A DNA stretch of 64,000 nt from Periplaneta americana (Eukaryota > Arthropoda > Insecta > Blattodea > Blattidae), in NCBI RefSeq assembly GCF_040183065.1, contig NC_091125.1:117414121-117478120 (forward strand). The letters run 5' to 3'. The notes below the pieces were generated by a model, which was given only the letters and a program-made list of their open reading frames with translations, was not told where the DNA came from and did not search any database. Of this stretch, positions 23,795-35,114 are shown piece by piece (within the stretch, counting starts at the first letter, position 1; each line of letters opens with the position of its first letter). Made by a program: the position numbers and the translations under genes.

Positions 23795-26700
23795 AATGAC
23801 TTTTCGTCATTCATCCAGCTTAATATTAATAAAAATAGTTGTAAGAAAGTACAGAAAAAACTTTCTTTCTAAAGCGTCTTAAATGGCACCAGGTAATTGA
23901 GTTCATTAAAATTGATACTGGTAATACAGATTCTGTTATTTTCGATTAACTGCTTTACTCTGTCCCATCCATTTAAATGGATAATTGAGATTGTGTTATA
24001 TTTAAGAATGCTGCTGTGTGCTAGTATTCATCAGTCTGGTTCATAAAAGCTCCGAATCTAGCAGTACAGAACTGAGTTACATGCACTAGAGAATGCAATA
24101 GAGTAAACTGCATGTTGGTACTTAATTTTATTGATAATTAGACTGTTAACAAAATATTGTTAGTACCTAATTATTCTGTTCTTATAATATGTAAACATGT
24201 TAGCACGTACTTTACTCAATGCATTTTCCATTGCGAGTGAGGCTCAGTTCTGTAATAGATTTTGGAGTCCTTTGAACCAGGGCTAAAAACCTTGCCAGTG
24301 GACACCTTCATTCTGGTACTCGCATTCTTAACTATTAGTGCATATAAATTTGTCTAGTTACCGCTTATTTTAGATGTGGTTAGAATTCTTACTTACCCTT
24401 TCTCTTCCAAAGTAAGTGTACAGTCAGTACAGTTACCTTCTTGGCATGTATTAAGAGCTATACCAATCATTTTTAATACTTTTTCGTACGTAGTTCATAC
24501 GTTTTTTCTTTAATATATGCGTAATAAAGTATTCAGCTTTCTCCAAATCTTTAGGAACCTGTAGATAAATTTTTCATACTTTGACTAATTTTAATTCTTT
24601 CATTTTTTAAAAATCTCTGATCGGTATTACTTCATATGATGGGGTAATATTGATCACTTAATTTCCCTGATGATAGCTGTTAAACTGTTGAAGGGGTTTT
24701 ACTGATCAATAATTTGTTTTTAAAAATATTTAAAGAAAAATCAGTAATTAATGTTAATGTGAAGATTGGGGTAATATTGATAGCCTATTAAATTTCCCTT
24801 ATCACAATTAGATTATCAAAGGTGTTATACTGGTCAGTATTTTAAGTTTCAAGAAATATTTTAAACTTGAGGCTTAACAAAGAACAATATATCAGCTATA
24901 TTTCACAAACATTTTGATGCACAAAAATTCTTTCCGGTTCAAGTAGTCCTGAACATCTCTTACAACCACTTTCTTAAAGGGAAACTCCAGATATTTCTCT
25001 TCATTGTCACTCCAAGCTTTGGGAGACACCACTTTATTTTTACATTTGTTGTTCAATTTGATTTTGAGAGTAGTGTAAGGAACAGCAAATTGCTCTGAAT
25101 CTTTCCTAATCGATAATTTTCCATTCTTTACTGTCCGAACAGTATTATCCAAGTGAACTGATAGTCCCAATTTCTTTGTATAAGTCCTACCCATGATCGG
25201 TATTATCCTGAAAATTTTCAATTTCCTATATTAAGTGACATAATTTTAAGTAGGTACAGTCTAAAAATTATCCACCTTACGAATAATATAAGCAACTAAT
25301 TATACAACACATTTTAACTCTTGCTTACCTTACAAACTCTTGCAGTGAAGCAGTAGAACTGAAGTTACACAAGGATATTATAGCAAGCAGAAAACTACTT
25401 TGAATCAACAATAAAATGAAAATTAATGCAGCTGCAAACTTTCATGCAGTTCATGTCAGTCACATTATTAGCTTCGTAAATATCATATTCTCCAACATAT
25501 CTCATGATATGATATAACAAGAGCTGCATTCTTTTAATGCAAAAGCAAAATGATCGGTATTATAATACTACAACAGAATTACCCTAATTTACGGTAACTA
25601 TTACTTTAAGAATGTTAAAAATATTCGGTGTTCACTCTGTGAAAATCGTTAAATTTTCTTATGTTGTGAGTCCAGAATATTTATAAATTCTGTTCACATA
25701 TTTTGATGAATGTAAACCAATTTTTTAATATAGCCACTGAGATTGTCTTTCAATATTCCACTGGAAATCCTGGAGCAATATTAAATCACAATCCTTCATT
25801 TCAGCTCGGTGGCTCATTGTCATTTCTATGAAAGTCCTTTCGAATTCTGAAATGCTTTCGTGTTTGCTACCAATCATCAAACTTATAAATCACAGTATTT
25901 TAATTTTGATTTCATGATTTTACCAAATGTCTGAGAGATAGAGGAATATATGGCTTAACAACTGCCAAAACTCCGCTGTAGGAGGTTACTAAACCTTACC
26001 GCTGTACTGGAGATGGAGTCTTCCTCCATTAATCTGAACCATTGTTGCATTGATTGAAAAGTCATCTGATGCATCACTGCTATCACTTAAACTTCTAACG
26101 AAATTGTCATTTTCAATGTCTAATACATAAGCACTACAAAAATATTGTTCTATGTTATTTTTACGTGATAAACACATTTCTTCCATTTGTCTTTTCCATA
26201 TTCTGCGAAAAGGTGGCGAAAGAATCATTCCTTAATTTTTGTTACAAAAATCCAATTGAAAAGACTGGAGATAACTGATTAAACATTTTAGTCTGGCCCT
26301 TAAGTAAATGGAACCAATCAAAACAATAAATGCTTATTTTTAAAGCACTACTGGGTTTTGAAGATAATGTTTATGTACGAGTGCTACATGACTGACTGCA
26401 TGCAATCAGACATAAACCTTTAACAAGTGATATTTTGTAGACTCATTCTATTAACATGAAGTTTTTTCAACATAAAATATAATGTATTTAGACGATATAC
26501 ACTGCAACTACCCACTTAGCTTTTCAAGGAAAAGTTATCATGGATTCATTTTCTACTTCAAAAACATATATTTTTCCCACACTATAGTATAAAACAGACC
26601 TCAATTAAGAAGTCTTGCATTTGTTATATTGTGGTAGACTCAAACATCTTAGAAATATGCAAACAATACTCTTCAACATGCTTTTTTTCCTTATTAGAAT

Positions 26701-28152
26701 CTGACTACTACTTTTTGAGTTATTAAGTATAAAAAATGCGAAAATATTCTACTTCATTGGAATTCTCGCGAGTAATGCCTTCTCCCGTTACTGGTTGACA
26801 ATTAGGAAGGAGGAGGTGAATACCATATTGTGTCACTATTTAAGATTGACGCATGCACAGACCAATGGAGTTTTGTAAGTTCCCCTATGGCTGCATTCAC
26901 TTCATTGAAACATTAAGTTGTGCTTTGTTATATTTTTTCATACTGTTGTTTAATGAATACTAGATTATCTCATAATAAATATAATTTCATTATGAATTTA
27001 TGAATATAATGTATGTTTTAAAACTTCTCCAGTGTGACAGTCTTAATACTTACCTTTTGACTCTTGGAGAAAAATTGTCCATCCTTAGTATAGCTACAAT
27101 AATAGGCGATAACATTTTTATTGACAGACAGTGGAGTATATGATTCGGAACATGAACCCAATGGTGCAGTTGATTGTGGATAGATTGGTGGAGAATGTGG
27201 AAACATTGTTCGTGACGAAGACAGTTGGCCAGCTGTTGTATGAGGGCTATGAGGACGATCTGCTCAACCTCACAGCGACACTCAACGTCTCTGACTTCCA
27301 AGTGCCCTTCGACAAGTTCGGTTGGTTCTATCCGGTATGTGTGTCAACCAGGAAACAATGAATTAGGCTCTTGTGAACTTGAATACTTGTGCCTCATAAG
27401 AATTCTTTTCATTTTAAGTCCTAACCAAATTCAGATATATATTCATTAAGCCCAACTAGTTAATTCATTGTTTAGGAATTTGCTGAATAATCTATGAATA
27501 ATAGAACGAAAGTTATTTATTGAATAAATATGAACATCTTGCAGGCATTATATTAATGAAAATGTTTGTGTTCACAGCGTAACAATTCTCGAACTTACGA
27601 TGGAGTATTCAACATGCACACAGGCACAGATGACATCAACCTGCTGGGCATTATGGCCAAATGGAACTATGAGGAGTACCCGACATACTATGATGGCGAG
27701 TGTGCCAAAATCACTGGATCCACAGGAGAACTCTTTCCTCCTATGGAGAATGCAGATGATGTCTCACTGTTTGCACCTGAGATCTGCAGTTCCTTGAAGC
27801 TTGTTAAGTCAGATGAGACATACGAGAGATATGGACTGAGCGCTTATAAGTAAGGAAAGAGTAAAGCTCCAGAAGCACAAATGAAATTAGTCTTAAAAAA
27901 TAATAGTAAACCAGAGGCTGAAAACTCGCGTTTGCCTCTTATCTCTTGCAGAAACTTGGACAAATTCTCCGAAAGTAGTCGGTGTATTTCGTCTTTTTTC
28001 GAATGTACGAACATTGTCTTTTAGTTCAGTCATAACTAGGGATACTCGATATTCGCATATGATTTTTCATGAATTTGTCCTAATCTATTTAGAATTTCTG
28101 TAGGTATGAACAATACTAGTTCTGTAGACATGTTTTACAATTGCGAATTTCG

Positions 28153-28197
<45 letters not shown>

Positions 28198-31100
28198 GAA
28201 TGTGGCAATTTTTTGTTTTTTCAACGAAATTTTTTAATGCTTATCACTGAATTGTATACTTACGGAAAGAAAAACTGGCTGGCTGAGAAGTCTTCATAGC
28301 GGTCATGCAGTACAGCTGTACAGAAATTTTACATCATACTATCTTTGATTCCACTCACTGTCTTCCCTCTCACACTTTTAAAACGAATCTAACTCTGTTT
28401 TGCGATTGTCTCGAATTTAGATAATATAACTCGCAAAACTTCCAGATACACGAATTTAACAAAAAATAAGTTTTCAGGTGCCTGTGATTTTCACTGCATA
28501 TGTGGAAAGGATGTTGGCAAAATCTATCGTAGCTCATGGGTAAAATGCTTAATTATGATACAAAAGTTATCATGTTAGGTCCCTGCTTATTTAGTCACCT
28601 TTTTATTTCTATTTTCACTTAATATTAGCTTTATTATACTATTGCAGTCGTAATATCTTCCTCATATTGTCTTATTTGTATGGCAATTTACTAACCTACC
28701 CCAAAGCCATTTTTATGGTGAACATTTGTTGAGTTAATATTCAGCAGTTTGTCGAACTCTCGACGAGATTTTGACTTTGATTGTGCTATTGAAGTCCATT
28801 GCTATAGAACAATAATACACTTAAATGATTATGCAATCAAATAGACGGACCAGTTCACTCTTGATAGATTGTAGACGGAAAATTTCATTAAATAATACAA
28901 AATAATTTTCATAAACAAGTTAAAACTAAGGCAGTATTTTAAAAATGAATATAATTTAATCGAGAAGAACTTGTTAAAAACTAAAGATTAGCTACTGATT
29001 TTTTTAATGAAAGAACACTTCTTTGCGAGTTTTCTATTTTAATTAAGTCGTTTCATATAGGGAAACACAAATGTTAACTAGACTAGTTAAATTATTGAAT
29101 TTAACTTATAACTATTTTATTCAAATCGAATGTTCGAAATTTTTTCTTTTCCATATTCCCATTCTTCATTTATTATATAGTAGAGTGGAATACATAGTGA
29201 TTTGGTAACATTAGTCATAAAGGTGTGTCATAAAAATTGAAGAAAATACATTACAGTTGTATGAGCACTGTCATACAACTGTATTGTATTTTCTTCAATT
29301 TTAATGTATTTTATCAATTTTAATTAACACTGTTATAAAATTGACCAAAAACGTGTATTTCATCATTGAAACCACACACTGTGACCGACTGATTGTCACA
29401 GGGTCAGCAAAACAGGTTGTCATGTGACATTTAATTTATGGGACCCTTTTATTTAAATTATTTTAAACAGTTGTATAATATTGCGTAGACTTCAAATTCC
29501 GAACAGCAAATATTTTCGGGAAAGAGTCACTAGCTTTACAGAGAGGCTAGCAGAAATGGGTGGGGAAATAGAGATGCGACATAACCACTAGGTCGGACAG
29601 TAGCTTGTCACTTAGTTGTATGAGACGCAACAATACTTTTTATGCTGCAGATTTATTGGTGATGATTCAGCATTTGACAATGGCACCAAGTACCCAGAGA
29701 AGCGCTGCTTCTGTGCCAAGAACCAGCTGGTTGGACGCAATGCAAACATCCGATCCTGCACAGAGGAGTGCATGCCAAGTGGTGTACGCGGTATATCCCA
29801 GTGTCGTTTTGGGGCACCAGCCTTCATCTCATACCCGCACTTCTATCTGGCAGATCACTGGTACCTGGAGAACATAAATGGATTGAACCCCAAGAAAGAA
29901 CTACACGAGTTCTACCTTGCTGTGGAGCCTGTGAGTTCACGTTCTTTCCCAGTCTCTCTTTTAAGGCAGTTTAAAAATTGTAGAGGTTTTAAAACTGTCT
30001 GAATCAATTAGGCTTATCAGTTTGGATCATTGCGTGCCAATTTGCAGGGATTAAATAGATTATCCAGAGGGAGGTACAAACTTGCATTCCTGATATAATT
30101 ACCTTGAAATCCGTACGAGTAAAGTTAAAATGCATTTGTCAAGATATTTGCATTTGAACTTCATTCAATGCAGGATCTGTACCCTACTTATCGATGGAGC
30201 CCACTTTGTGCACAAGAAGAGACAAACTTCTATCTTGTAACAGATAATTATGGAACTGTTCACAGGACATGTCCTTGAAATTATATTTCACCATGATGAT
30301 ACCTCTGATTGTCTCCGTTAGCATGTGATTTCGTTCTTTTGTCCATTGAGCAGATATTAGGGAAAATACTCTCTCAGCACTTCCATTGTGACTTGGGATA
30401 AATAAATAGAATTGACATATTTTTAAGAGTTTTGAGAAAGTTTCAGTGCTCGCAGAACTATTGGAATTGAAGAATTTGCACCATTGTTTATCAAAACTTA
30501 AATCTTTGTCCAAATTAACTTGATTGGCATATCTTTGTACATTGCAGAATAAAATTAAGTAGCTTAGAATCATGAATAGTGACGTTTTTAGAGTGTAAGA
30601 ATTCCATGCATGTCAATAGGTCATCATATTTTGTTTTTTTATGTGCTCCAGCTTCAACCATTGAAAGCAGTTAAATTCTTTCATAAGTTTTCACCATTTG
30701 TTTAGATATTCTATGCATAATATCGCACATTATTCAATATTCATATTAATTCTAGTTGAAATGCGAAATGCCGGACATTTCAAATTTTTTTTAAATGCCA
30801 GCCGGACAGGATAAAACTATTAAAAAAAGAGGACATGTCGTCCTTTTGCTGGACGGATGGTAACCTACACATGTCATTCATCCATATAAAGCCAGTTATG
30901 TAGACCAATTTACCGACAGTTGTTGCACAGCATGTGTCACAGGAGCCTGTAGAGTTACATTGTGATGAAATAAGATGGAGATTTGTTGGGATGTCACATG
31001 GGAACCAGAACTCTTGGAGAAAATTCTTTTGTTTCCTGGACCCATGGGCTTGCCCAACACAAGTTATAAATCAAGAATATGCTGGGGGTCGAACCCTAGT

Positions 31101-34100
31101 CCACAGGATTACTCGTACAAGTTCAGCGCTATAGCTACTAGACCACTGTGGCAGCTCTATGTTAAAAAGTAAATTAAATAGAGAAGAATTGCGATTTGAT
31201 GTGTGATGAACATTAATTTAACAGATACAATTAATTTTTCTAGTTTTAAACTCTTTATTTTATCTTTCATGTAAAATCTGGAAAAATATGAACTTGAGTG
31301 TCTGTAATATTATTTTAAAGCCATTTGTAAAGGAATAGGACTCTTTTATTTGCTACAAATCTGTAATACAGGGCCCTGACTATACTTTCCTTTCAAAGCA
31401 GTTTCATTGTCTCGTAGATTAATCACTCTTAACCAGGTTTGAACCCATGAACATCCGACCTAATAGTAAGCATAGTCATGACTGGAATAGATGACGCACT
31501 TATGAAGTAAATACGTGCTGTATCTGTTTAACTGTCAAGTTTAGATCCACTACGTAATTCTTGCAGGGAGATTTTGACAGTATTGATCCTGATTGTAAAA
31601 AATTTAGCATGCTATATCGACACTATCCCAGAGTAGACCAGGACCAATGTTGGGTGAACTCCATGCAAAAATGTTACATCTGTATTAATATTTTAGCCCA
31701 GAACCATTGTGTCATGATCCCTTTAAGGCGAAATGTTGGAATCTATGTATTATGGCAGATTAATCGCAATAGCACACACTGTTGGTTGTTTAGGAAGAGG
31801 ATGTAAATCAGAACTATCTAATAGAGCTTAAAGCTATGATTAGCGTTTGTTTCTTTTTTCTGAAACCTTAAATCAGTACCTTTTTTATTTTTTATTTTTG
31901 GTTTATTTTACGATGCTTCATCAGCCGCTATGGTTATCTAGCATCTGACGAGTGAGTGATATGAAAGTGGTAATGCCTGCAAAATGAATTCAGGATCCAG
32001 CACCTAAAGTTACCCAGCATTTGCTCTTAATGGGTTCAGAGAAAAATCCACAACCAAGTAACTTGACCCAACCAGAATTTGAACCTGGCCCATTCATTTC
32101 ATGGTTAGACGTACTAACCATTACTCCAGAGTGGTGAACAGTACGTTTTCTTATTTGACTTTAAATTGACTTGAAAAAAACATTGCTTACCGTATTTGAA
32201 GATTCTCTTATCTTTGGTATTTAATTATGACGACAAACTGCTTCGTTTCTTGCGATTTTTTAACTTCTCTCTTTATTTTCAGGTAACTGGTATTCCTTTG
32301 GATGTTAAAGCTCGTATGCAGATAAATTTCATGCTAAGGCCATACGAAGACTCAGAGTAAGTCAAACTAAAGTATTTTTCTGCTTGTGCTCATATGTTGC
32401 TGTGCTATAGTTAGACATTGTCAACAGCTGTGTGGTATTGTGCTCTAGTTCCTGTTGCTAGTGCACCTGTGATAAAAGACTGTGAAGAAATGGTGGAATG
32501 TTAAGGGATAAAGAATTATCTGTTTGCCATTAACACCACCTTTGTTCTTTCATAGATTCTTCTTGTACTTAGGGATATTTAGAGGAGTATGCAGTGTAGA
32601 AAGTAGCAACATTAGCCATTTAGCTAATGGTGCGTCTTTTTCTTAAATGTTTCATTACTGAAGTGTGCACACAAAATACAGAAGCGTTAAACTTAAGAAA
32701 TACTGTTAACAAAATATAAAATTCTGACATTTTCATTATGTCCCTTTCTCAGAGATGAAGTGAGGACAGGAGAAACAGGATCATACAATGATAGAATAAA
32801 AAAAAAAAAATTATTCATGGACTCATGGTTTAAGGAATTTCATTAATTAATTGGAAAGTCAAACACATTGAAATTTAGATGCAGATGGGGTGTGAAGGCA
32901 GATAGTTTCACGAAAGAGAGGACAAAAGGTAGGGAAACTAACAATTATGATGATGGATGATGGATAAAACATAGTGGAAATGGGTGAAGAAAATTACGAC
33001 ACTCGGCCATAAGATGTTCAAAATCTGTTGCATTTCACTAGTAATGTACTACCAACTCAAATTCAGTTCTCTGGCTAATTTACTGCTTTTGACTTGAATC
33101 CCAGCACAATCTGGCACTGGTAAGCAGAGGGATGAAGTAGAGAATCTGTTTTACTTGCAATGCTCGAACTTAATGGTGATTCGTTTCCAGCTTAGACAGT
33201 GCAAAGGAAAAGAACACCTAGAGTCGAACTGATATGTCTGGAATCGATGTTGGGAGCTCGTGAACGAGTGTAGTAGGTAGGCAGTCAAGATTAAATGTTT
33301 GAGAACAGATTAAGAAAGATATTGGAAATGTCTGGTAGGTAGATGCTATGCAGTTCGCCTCTCCTGGTGCACAGAATGCAATTTCACAGCAGCAAAAAGG
33401 ACTACAGCTTCGACATGTCTCTCATAGATGGGAATGTTTGGTTGTATGACGCAAAGTCAAGTATCTACCATCGAAGTATCTACCATGTTTGATGCAAATT
33501 CGAAAATGCAGGGTTGATCAGGAGGCAGTGTTGGACCTCTTTGGAGAAGAGCTCTTCTCAATCTTCTAAGTACCACGAATTTGTACTGAAAAGTCTCACA
33601 AAATTGTTTGCCCTCTGAAAATACCGATCATAACCAAAGTTAAGTGTAACTGCTGTTCATCAGGAAGTAGTGTTTCATAAAAGTTTATTGAAAACTGGAA
33701 ACAAACTTGTAGACGAAATTATGGAAGTAGTAGAGCTTGAAAAGAGAAGGGAGATAGATGTGTACACTGCACTCCTCAACAAATGGACTAGGGCTGACCA
33801 AACTACTTTGCCATTGGTTGCAGAAGTAAACGTAGCTTACAACTAAATGGTAGAAGACTGCTGAAATATTTTAGAGGTCTAGATGTTATTTACAGGTTAT
33901 CTTGTATTTGACGGTTTACACACAATTTTAGCTTAAACCCTGATAATGGTGCCAACAAATAATTTTTGTTCAGTTAGTAATTTTCTACATCTGGGTCATT
34001 TTAGGTAATTGTTTCTTTTTCTTCACTTTGCACAACTATTTTTATCATTTCGTGTAAGTTACAATTAACTTTGAATTATTTAATTGCAGTTTTCAGTGTG

Positions 34101-35114
34101 CATTCGACAGTAAATAGGCTACTGCTCCAATCTCTGTTCAGTATATTGCTGCAGTGTTATGTAGTCATATGAACTTATTTCAATACAAACTCATACAACA
34201 CACTGCAAGGTTACATTTCACTTGTCTTCAATTATAATTGGCTAGATTTAAAACTTGTTCATTAGCTTATATTTCATGTCTGAAGAGTATACTTAGCTCG
34301 AGTTTAAAAGTCTGTTAATAGTATAATAGATAATGGAAATGCCAATTATTAAAATTTTTCTGAAATTTTGAGTACAGTGCTGGAAGTGTCATTGTTCAAA
34401 ACGTGTTACGTTAGTGAATAGTCATATTTGAGAAATATTACTAATGTTTGAAATAAATTATATAAGCTGACAATTATCTAAAACTCATTTCGGCTGGGTT
34501 AGTTTCGAATCTTGCCACAGCAAAATAAATTTACTGGTAATTTGTTCTGTAATAAATAAATACTTTCGTTAAGCTTTTTAGACAATTTTTTTGTAAATTA
34601 TTATTTTTAGGGTATTTTATATGCAATTTATTGACAGTCATCAGAATCTGTATCAGTAAGTCATATCTTCATAAACTTTGGTAACATCTTCCTTTCATAT
34701 TCACAACTTGTGATCAGAGGAGATCAAAATCGAGTCATGGTTTACACTGTGAGATTTGTGGTGGAAAAGAACTCTAGGAAAGATTTTCTCACTCTTCCAT
34801 AGCTCCAGATTATAACTGTTTGTTTTTACAGTCTGTTTCAGAATATGCCTATTGCGATGATTCCTGCACTGTGGTTCACACAGTCTGCAGAATTGACCAG
34901 CGATTTGGCAGATGTAACGAAGCTTCTAGTCAGACTGCCTGCCATTGGTCATGGCACATTCTTCGGCATTGGTGGAATTGGTGTCCTACTGTTGTTCGCA
35001 GGAATCATGATAACGCTGAGGAATGGATGGGAAGGAGAGGATGTTGACAAACTTCTCAGTTCTTCGCCATCCGTAAGGGAAGTAAACGAAAGTAGCGAAA
35101 TGATTCGAGATTAA
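16202..35114 (+). CDS. CD36-family class B scavenger receptor (spliced)
   Basis: Eight exons join in phase to 514 residues: 16202-16321, 18655-18821, 23156-23297, 27128-27334, 27578-27849, 29651-29930, 32283-32356, 34832-35114. All junctions are GT-AG. The protein has a short N-terminal cytosolic tail, a membrane segment at about 11-33, a large ectodomain with many N-glycosylation sequons (e.g. NCT, NGT, NLT, NVS), a second membrane segment at about 464-483 and a 31-residue cytosolic tail. Family motifs include P-I-P-M-Y-V, M-G-P-Y-V-F, E-T-L-F-V-T-K-T-V-G-Q-L-L and R-F-G-A-P-A-F-I-S-Y-P-H-F-Y-L-A-D. The six conserved disulfide cysteines correspond to C254, C282, C322, C324, C343 and C354, and C339 is extra. 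The length fits the family (about 500). Family members bind lipids, lipoproteins or apoptotic cells. Croquemort or SR-B1 type is plausible, but the subfamily is not resolved, so no symbol is given. Confidence 0.93.
16561..17062. repeat. Foldback repeat with tRNA-like arms (intron 1)
   Basis: Inverted arms 16561-16703 and 16917-17062 end in TTATTACTATTTAATACGAG and its complement. Each contains a tRNA-like cloverleaf: minus strand 16592-16662 and plus strand 16959-17031, with acceptor CCGGCAT paired to GTGCCGG or GGTGCCGG, A box TAGCTCAGTTGG and B box near GAGTTCGATTCC. The plus copy has an enlarged anticodon loop and the minus copy has A at position 33. I read them as repeat arms, not tRNA genes. 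Confidence 0.8.
17063..18654. other. Intron 1 remainder, nothing recognised
   Basis: A minus-strand open frame at 17736-18047 (103 codons) has no family I recognise and no splice support. The rest is featureless. Confidence 0.4.
18655..18821 (+). CDS. CD36 receptor coding exon 2
   Basis: Acceptor AATGTTGCAG, donor GTAATG, ends in phase 2. It encodes the start of the ectodomain: M-W-E-E-T-P-I-P-M-Y-V, then I-Y-L-F-N-C-T-N (a glycosylation sequon) and E-M-G-P-Y-V-F. This is the classic opening block of CD36 proteins. Confidence 0.93.
19656..22767. repeat. 33-bp minisatellite, about 95 copies (intron 2)
   Basis: The unit is GTCCATGCATACGACGTGAG followed by CAGTAGCAACACA (33 bp). Around ten units lack two bases (CAACAGTCC instead of CAACACAGTCC), giving 31-bp units. 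Variation clusters at a few sites: ACGACGTG, ACGACGCG, ACGATGCG, ACAATGTG, ACAACGCG, ACGACACG, GTGATC versus GTGAGC, and GCCC versus GTCC. Higher-order copying is visible: one marker (AGTCTATACATACG) recurs at 20071 and 20952, and another (CATAAGACACGAG) at 22173 and 22569. Because 33 is a multiple of three, long pseudo-ORFs run through it on both strands. Confidence 0.97.
23156..23297 (+). CDS. CD36 receptor coding exon 3
   Basis: Acceptor TTTCCAG, donor GTATGT. The first base completes a split codon (AG+T, Ser 96). It encodes E-H-H-T-K-V, W-N-D-N-G-T-V-T-F and E-I-T-N-F-N, the usual second ectodomain block with two NGT sequons. It ends in phase 0. Confidence 0.93.
23743..23791. repeat. Poly-T tract (intron 3)
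   Basis: An uninterrupted run of about 49 T, possibly the tail of a minus-strand retroposon. No clear body was identified beside it. Confidence 0.9.
24640..24885. repeat. Diverged tandem duplication (intron 3)
   Basis: Two copies of a unit of about 125 bp. Each starts GGGGTAATATTGAT, followed by AATTTCCC and GTTTTACTG or GTTATACTGGTCA and an A/T-rich tail. The start words fall near 24641 and 24769. Confidence 0.55.
24892..25194 (-). pseudogene. Pogo/Tigger-like HTH fragment
   Basis: Minus-strand open frame from a Met at about 25194. Its first 50 residues resemble the Psq-type helix-turn-helix of pogo/Tigger transposases: V-K-N-G-K-L-S-I-R-K, then F-A-V-P-Y-T-T-L-K. Only the N-terminal DNA-binding part remains. 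No DDE domain or terminal repeats were found. It lies antisense in intron 3. Confidence 0.6.
25200..27127. other. Intron 3 remainder, nothing recognised
   Basis: A minus-strand open frame at 25989-26228 has an acidic/serine stretch (S-D-S-S-D-A-S-D-D) but no family I recognise. It could be more of the pogo-like relic. Otherwise featureless. Confidence 0.4.
27128..27334 (+). CDS. CD36 receptor coding exon 4
   Basis: 69 codons, phase 0 at both ends. I chose the acceptor TTGACAG|ACAG because it keeps frame and gives A-V-T-V-E-Y across the junction, as in the family. It encodes E-T-L-F-V-T-K-T-V-G-Q-L-L-Y-E-G-Y and ends F-D-K-F-G-W-F-Y-P. The donor is GTATGT. Confidence 0.93.
27578..27849 (+). 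CDS. CD36 receptor coding exon 5
   Basis: Acceptor TTCACAG, donor GTAAGG, ends in phase 2. It encodes N-N-S, then F-N-M-H-T-G-T-D-D-I, G-E-C-A-K-I-T-G-S (C254) and F-A-P-E-I-C (C282). These two cysteines are the first of the conserved disulfide set. Confidence 0.94.
28154..28195. repeat. Poly-T tract (intron 5)
   Basis: A run of 42 T bracketed by TGCGAATTTCGC and GCGAATG. Confidence 0.9.
29233..29302. repeat. Near-perfect 32-bp hairpin (intron 5)
   Basis: Arms 29233-29264 and 29271-29302 pair over 32 bp with one mismatch around a 6-nt loop GCACTG. The arms begin AAAATTGAAGAAAATACA. It is a candidate small-RNA hairpin or the tip of a palindromic MITE. The sequence alone does not decide. Confidence 0.8.
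29651..29930 (+). CDS. CD36 receptor coding exon 6
   Basis: Acceptor TATGCTGCAG, donor GTGAGT. The first base completes Lys 303. This exon holds the cysteine core R-C-F-C-A-K-N, S-C-T-E-E-C and S-Q-C, followed by the hallmark R-F-G-A-P-A-F-I-S-Y-P-H-F-Y-L-A-D. It ends in phase 0 after A-V-E-P. Confidence 0.95.
30187..30560 (-). pseudogene. hAT transposase C-terminal fragment (intron 6)
   Basis: A minus-strand frame resembles the hAT dimerisation domain: F-I-P-S-H-N-G-S-A-E-R-V-F-S-L, then Q-W-T-K-E-R-N. It lies antisense to the receptor and lacks the catalytic part. It belongs to a different hAT lineage from the ZMYM1-like copies, whose matching motif is S-V-E-R-S-F-S-C-L-K-R-I-K. Confidence 0.7.
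31060..31157 (-). mobile_element. tRNA-derived SINE fragment (intron 6)
   Basis: The minus strand reads CACAGTGGTCTAGTAGCTAT (A box) and GGGTTCGACCCCC (B box), with the body possibly extending left to about 30990. No target duplication was found. Confidence 0.6.
31895..32136 (-). mobile_element. SINE, family A copy (intron 6)
   Basis: The minus strand reads CTGGAGTAATGGTTAGTACG, then CCAGGTTCAAATTCTGGTTG and CAAGTTACTTGGTTG, and ends near CATCGTAAAATAAAC. This is the same layout as 56661-56924. Weak flanking CAGTAC repeats could be the target duplication. Confidence 0.7.
32283..32356 (+). CDS. CD36 receptor coding exon 7
   Basis: Acceptor TTATTTTCAG, donor GTAAGT, phase 0 in and phase 2 out. 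It encodes T-G-I-P-L-D-V-K-A-R-M-Q-I-N-F, a strongly conserved family block that follows directly on A-V-E-P of exon 6. Confidence 0.94.
32357..34831. other. Intron 7, nothing firmly recognised
   Basis: A + strand open stretch of about 60 codons near 33662-33845 (with L-L-K-T-G-N-K-L-V-D-E-I) has no recognised family and no splice support. No other feature seen. Confidence 0.4.
34832..35114 (+). CDS. CD36 receptor coding exon 8
   Basis: Acceptor TTTTTACAG. The first base completes Asp 421, and TAA is at 35112-35114. It encodes L-F-Q-N-M-P, I-P-A-L-W-F, the second membrane segment G-I-G-V-L-L-L-F-A-G-I-M-I and a cytosolic tail rich in Ser and acidic residues. Confidence 0.94.

Noticed and set aside
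31561..31806. Extra CD36 exon after a TTCTTGCAG acceptor
   Set aside because: The encoded peptide does not resemble the family, and exons 6 and 7 already join seamlessly.
33662..33845. Open stretch of about 60 codons in CD36 intron 7
   Set aside because: Looks vaguely coding but has no family match or splice sites; too weak to call.
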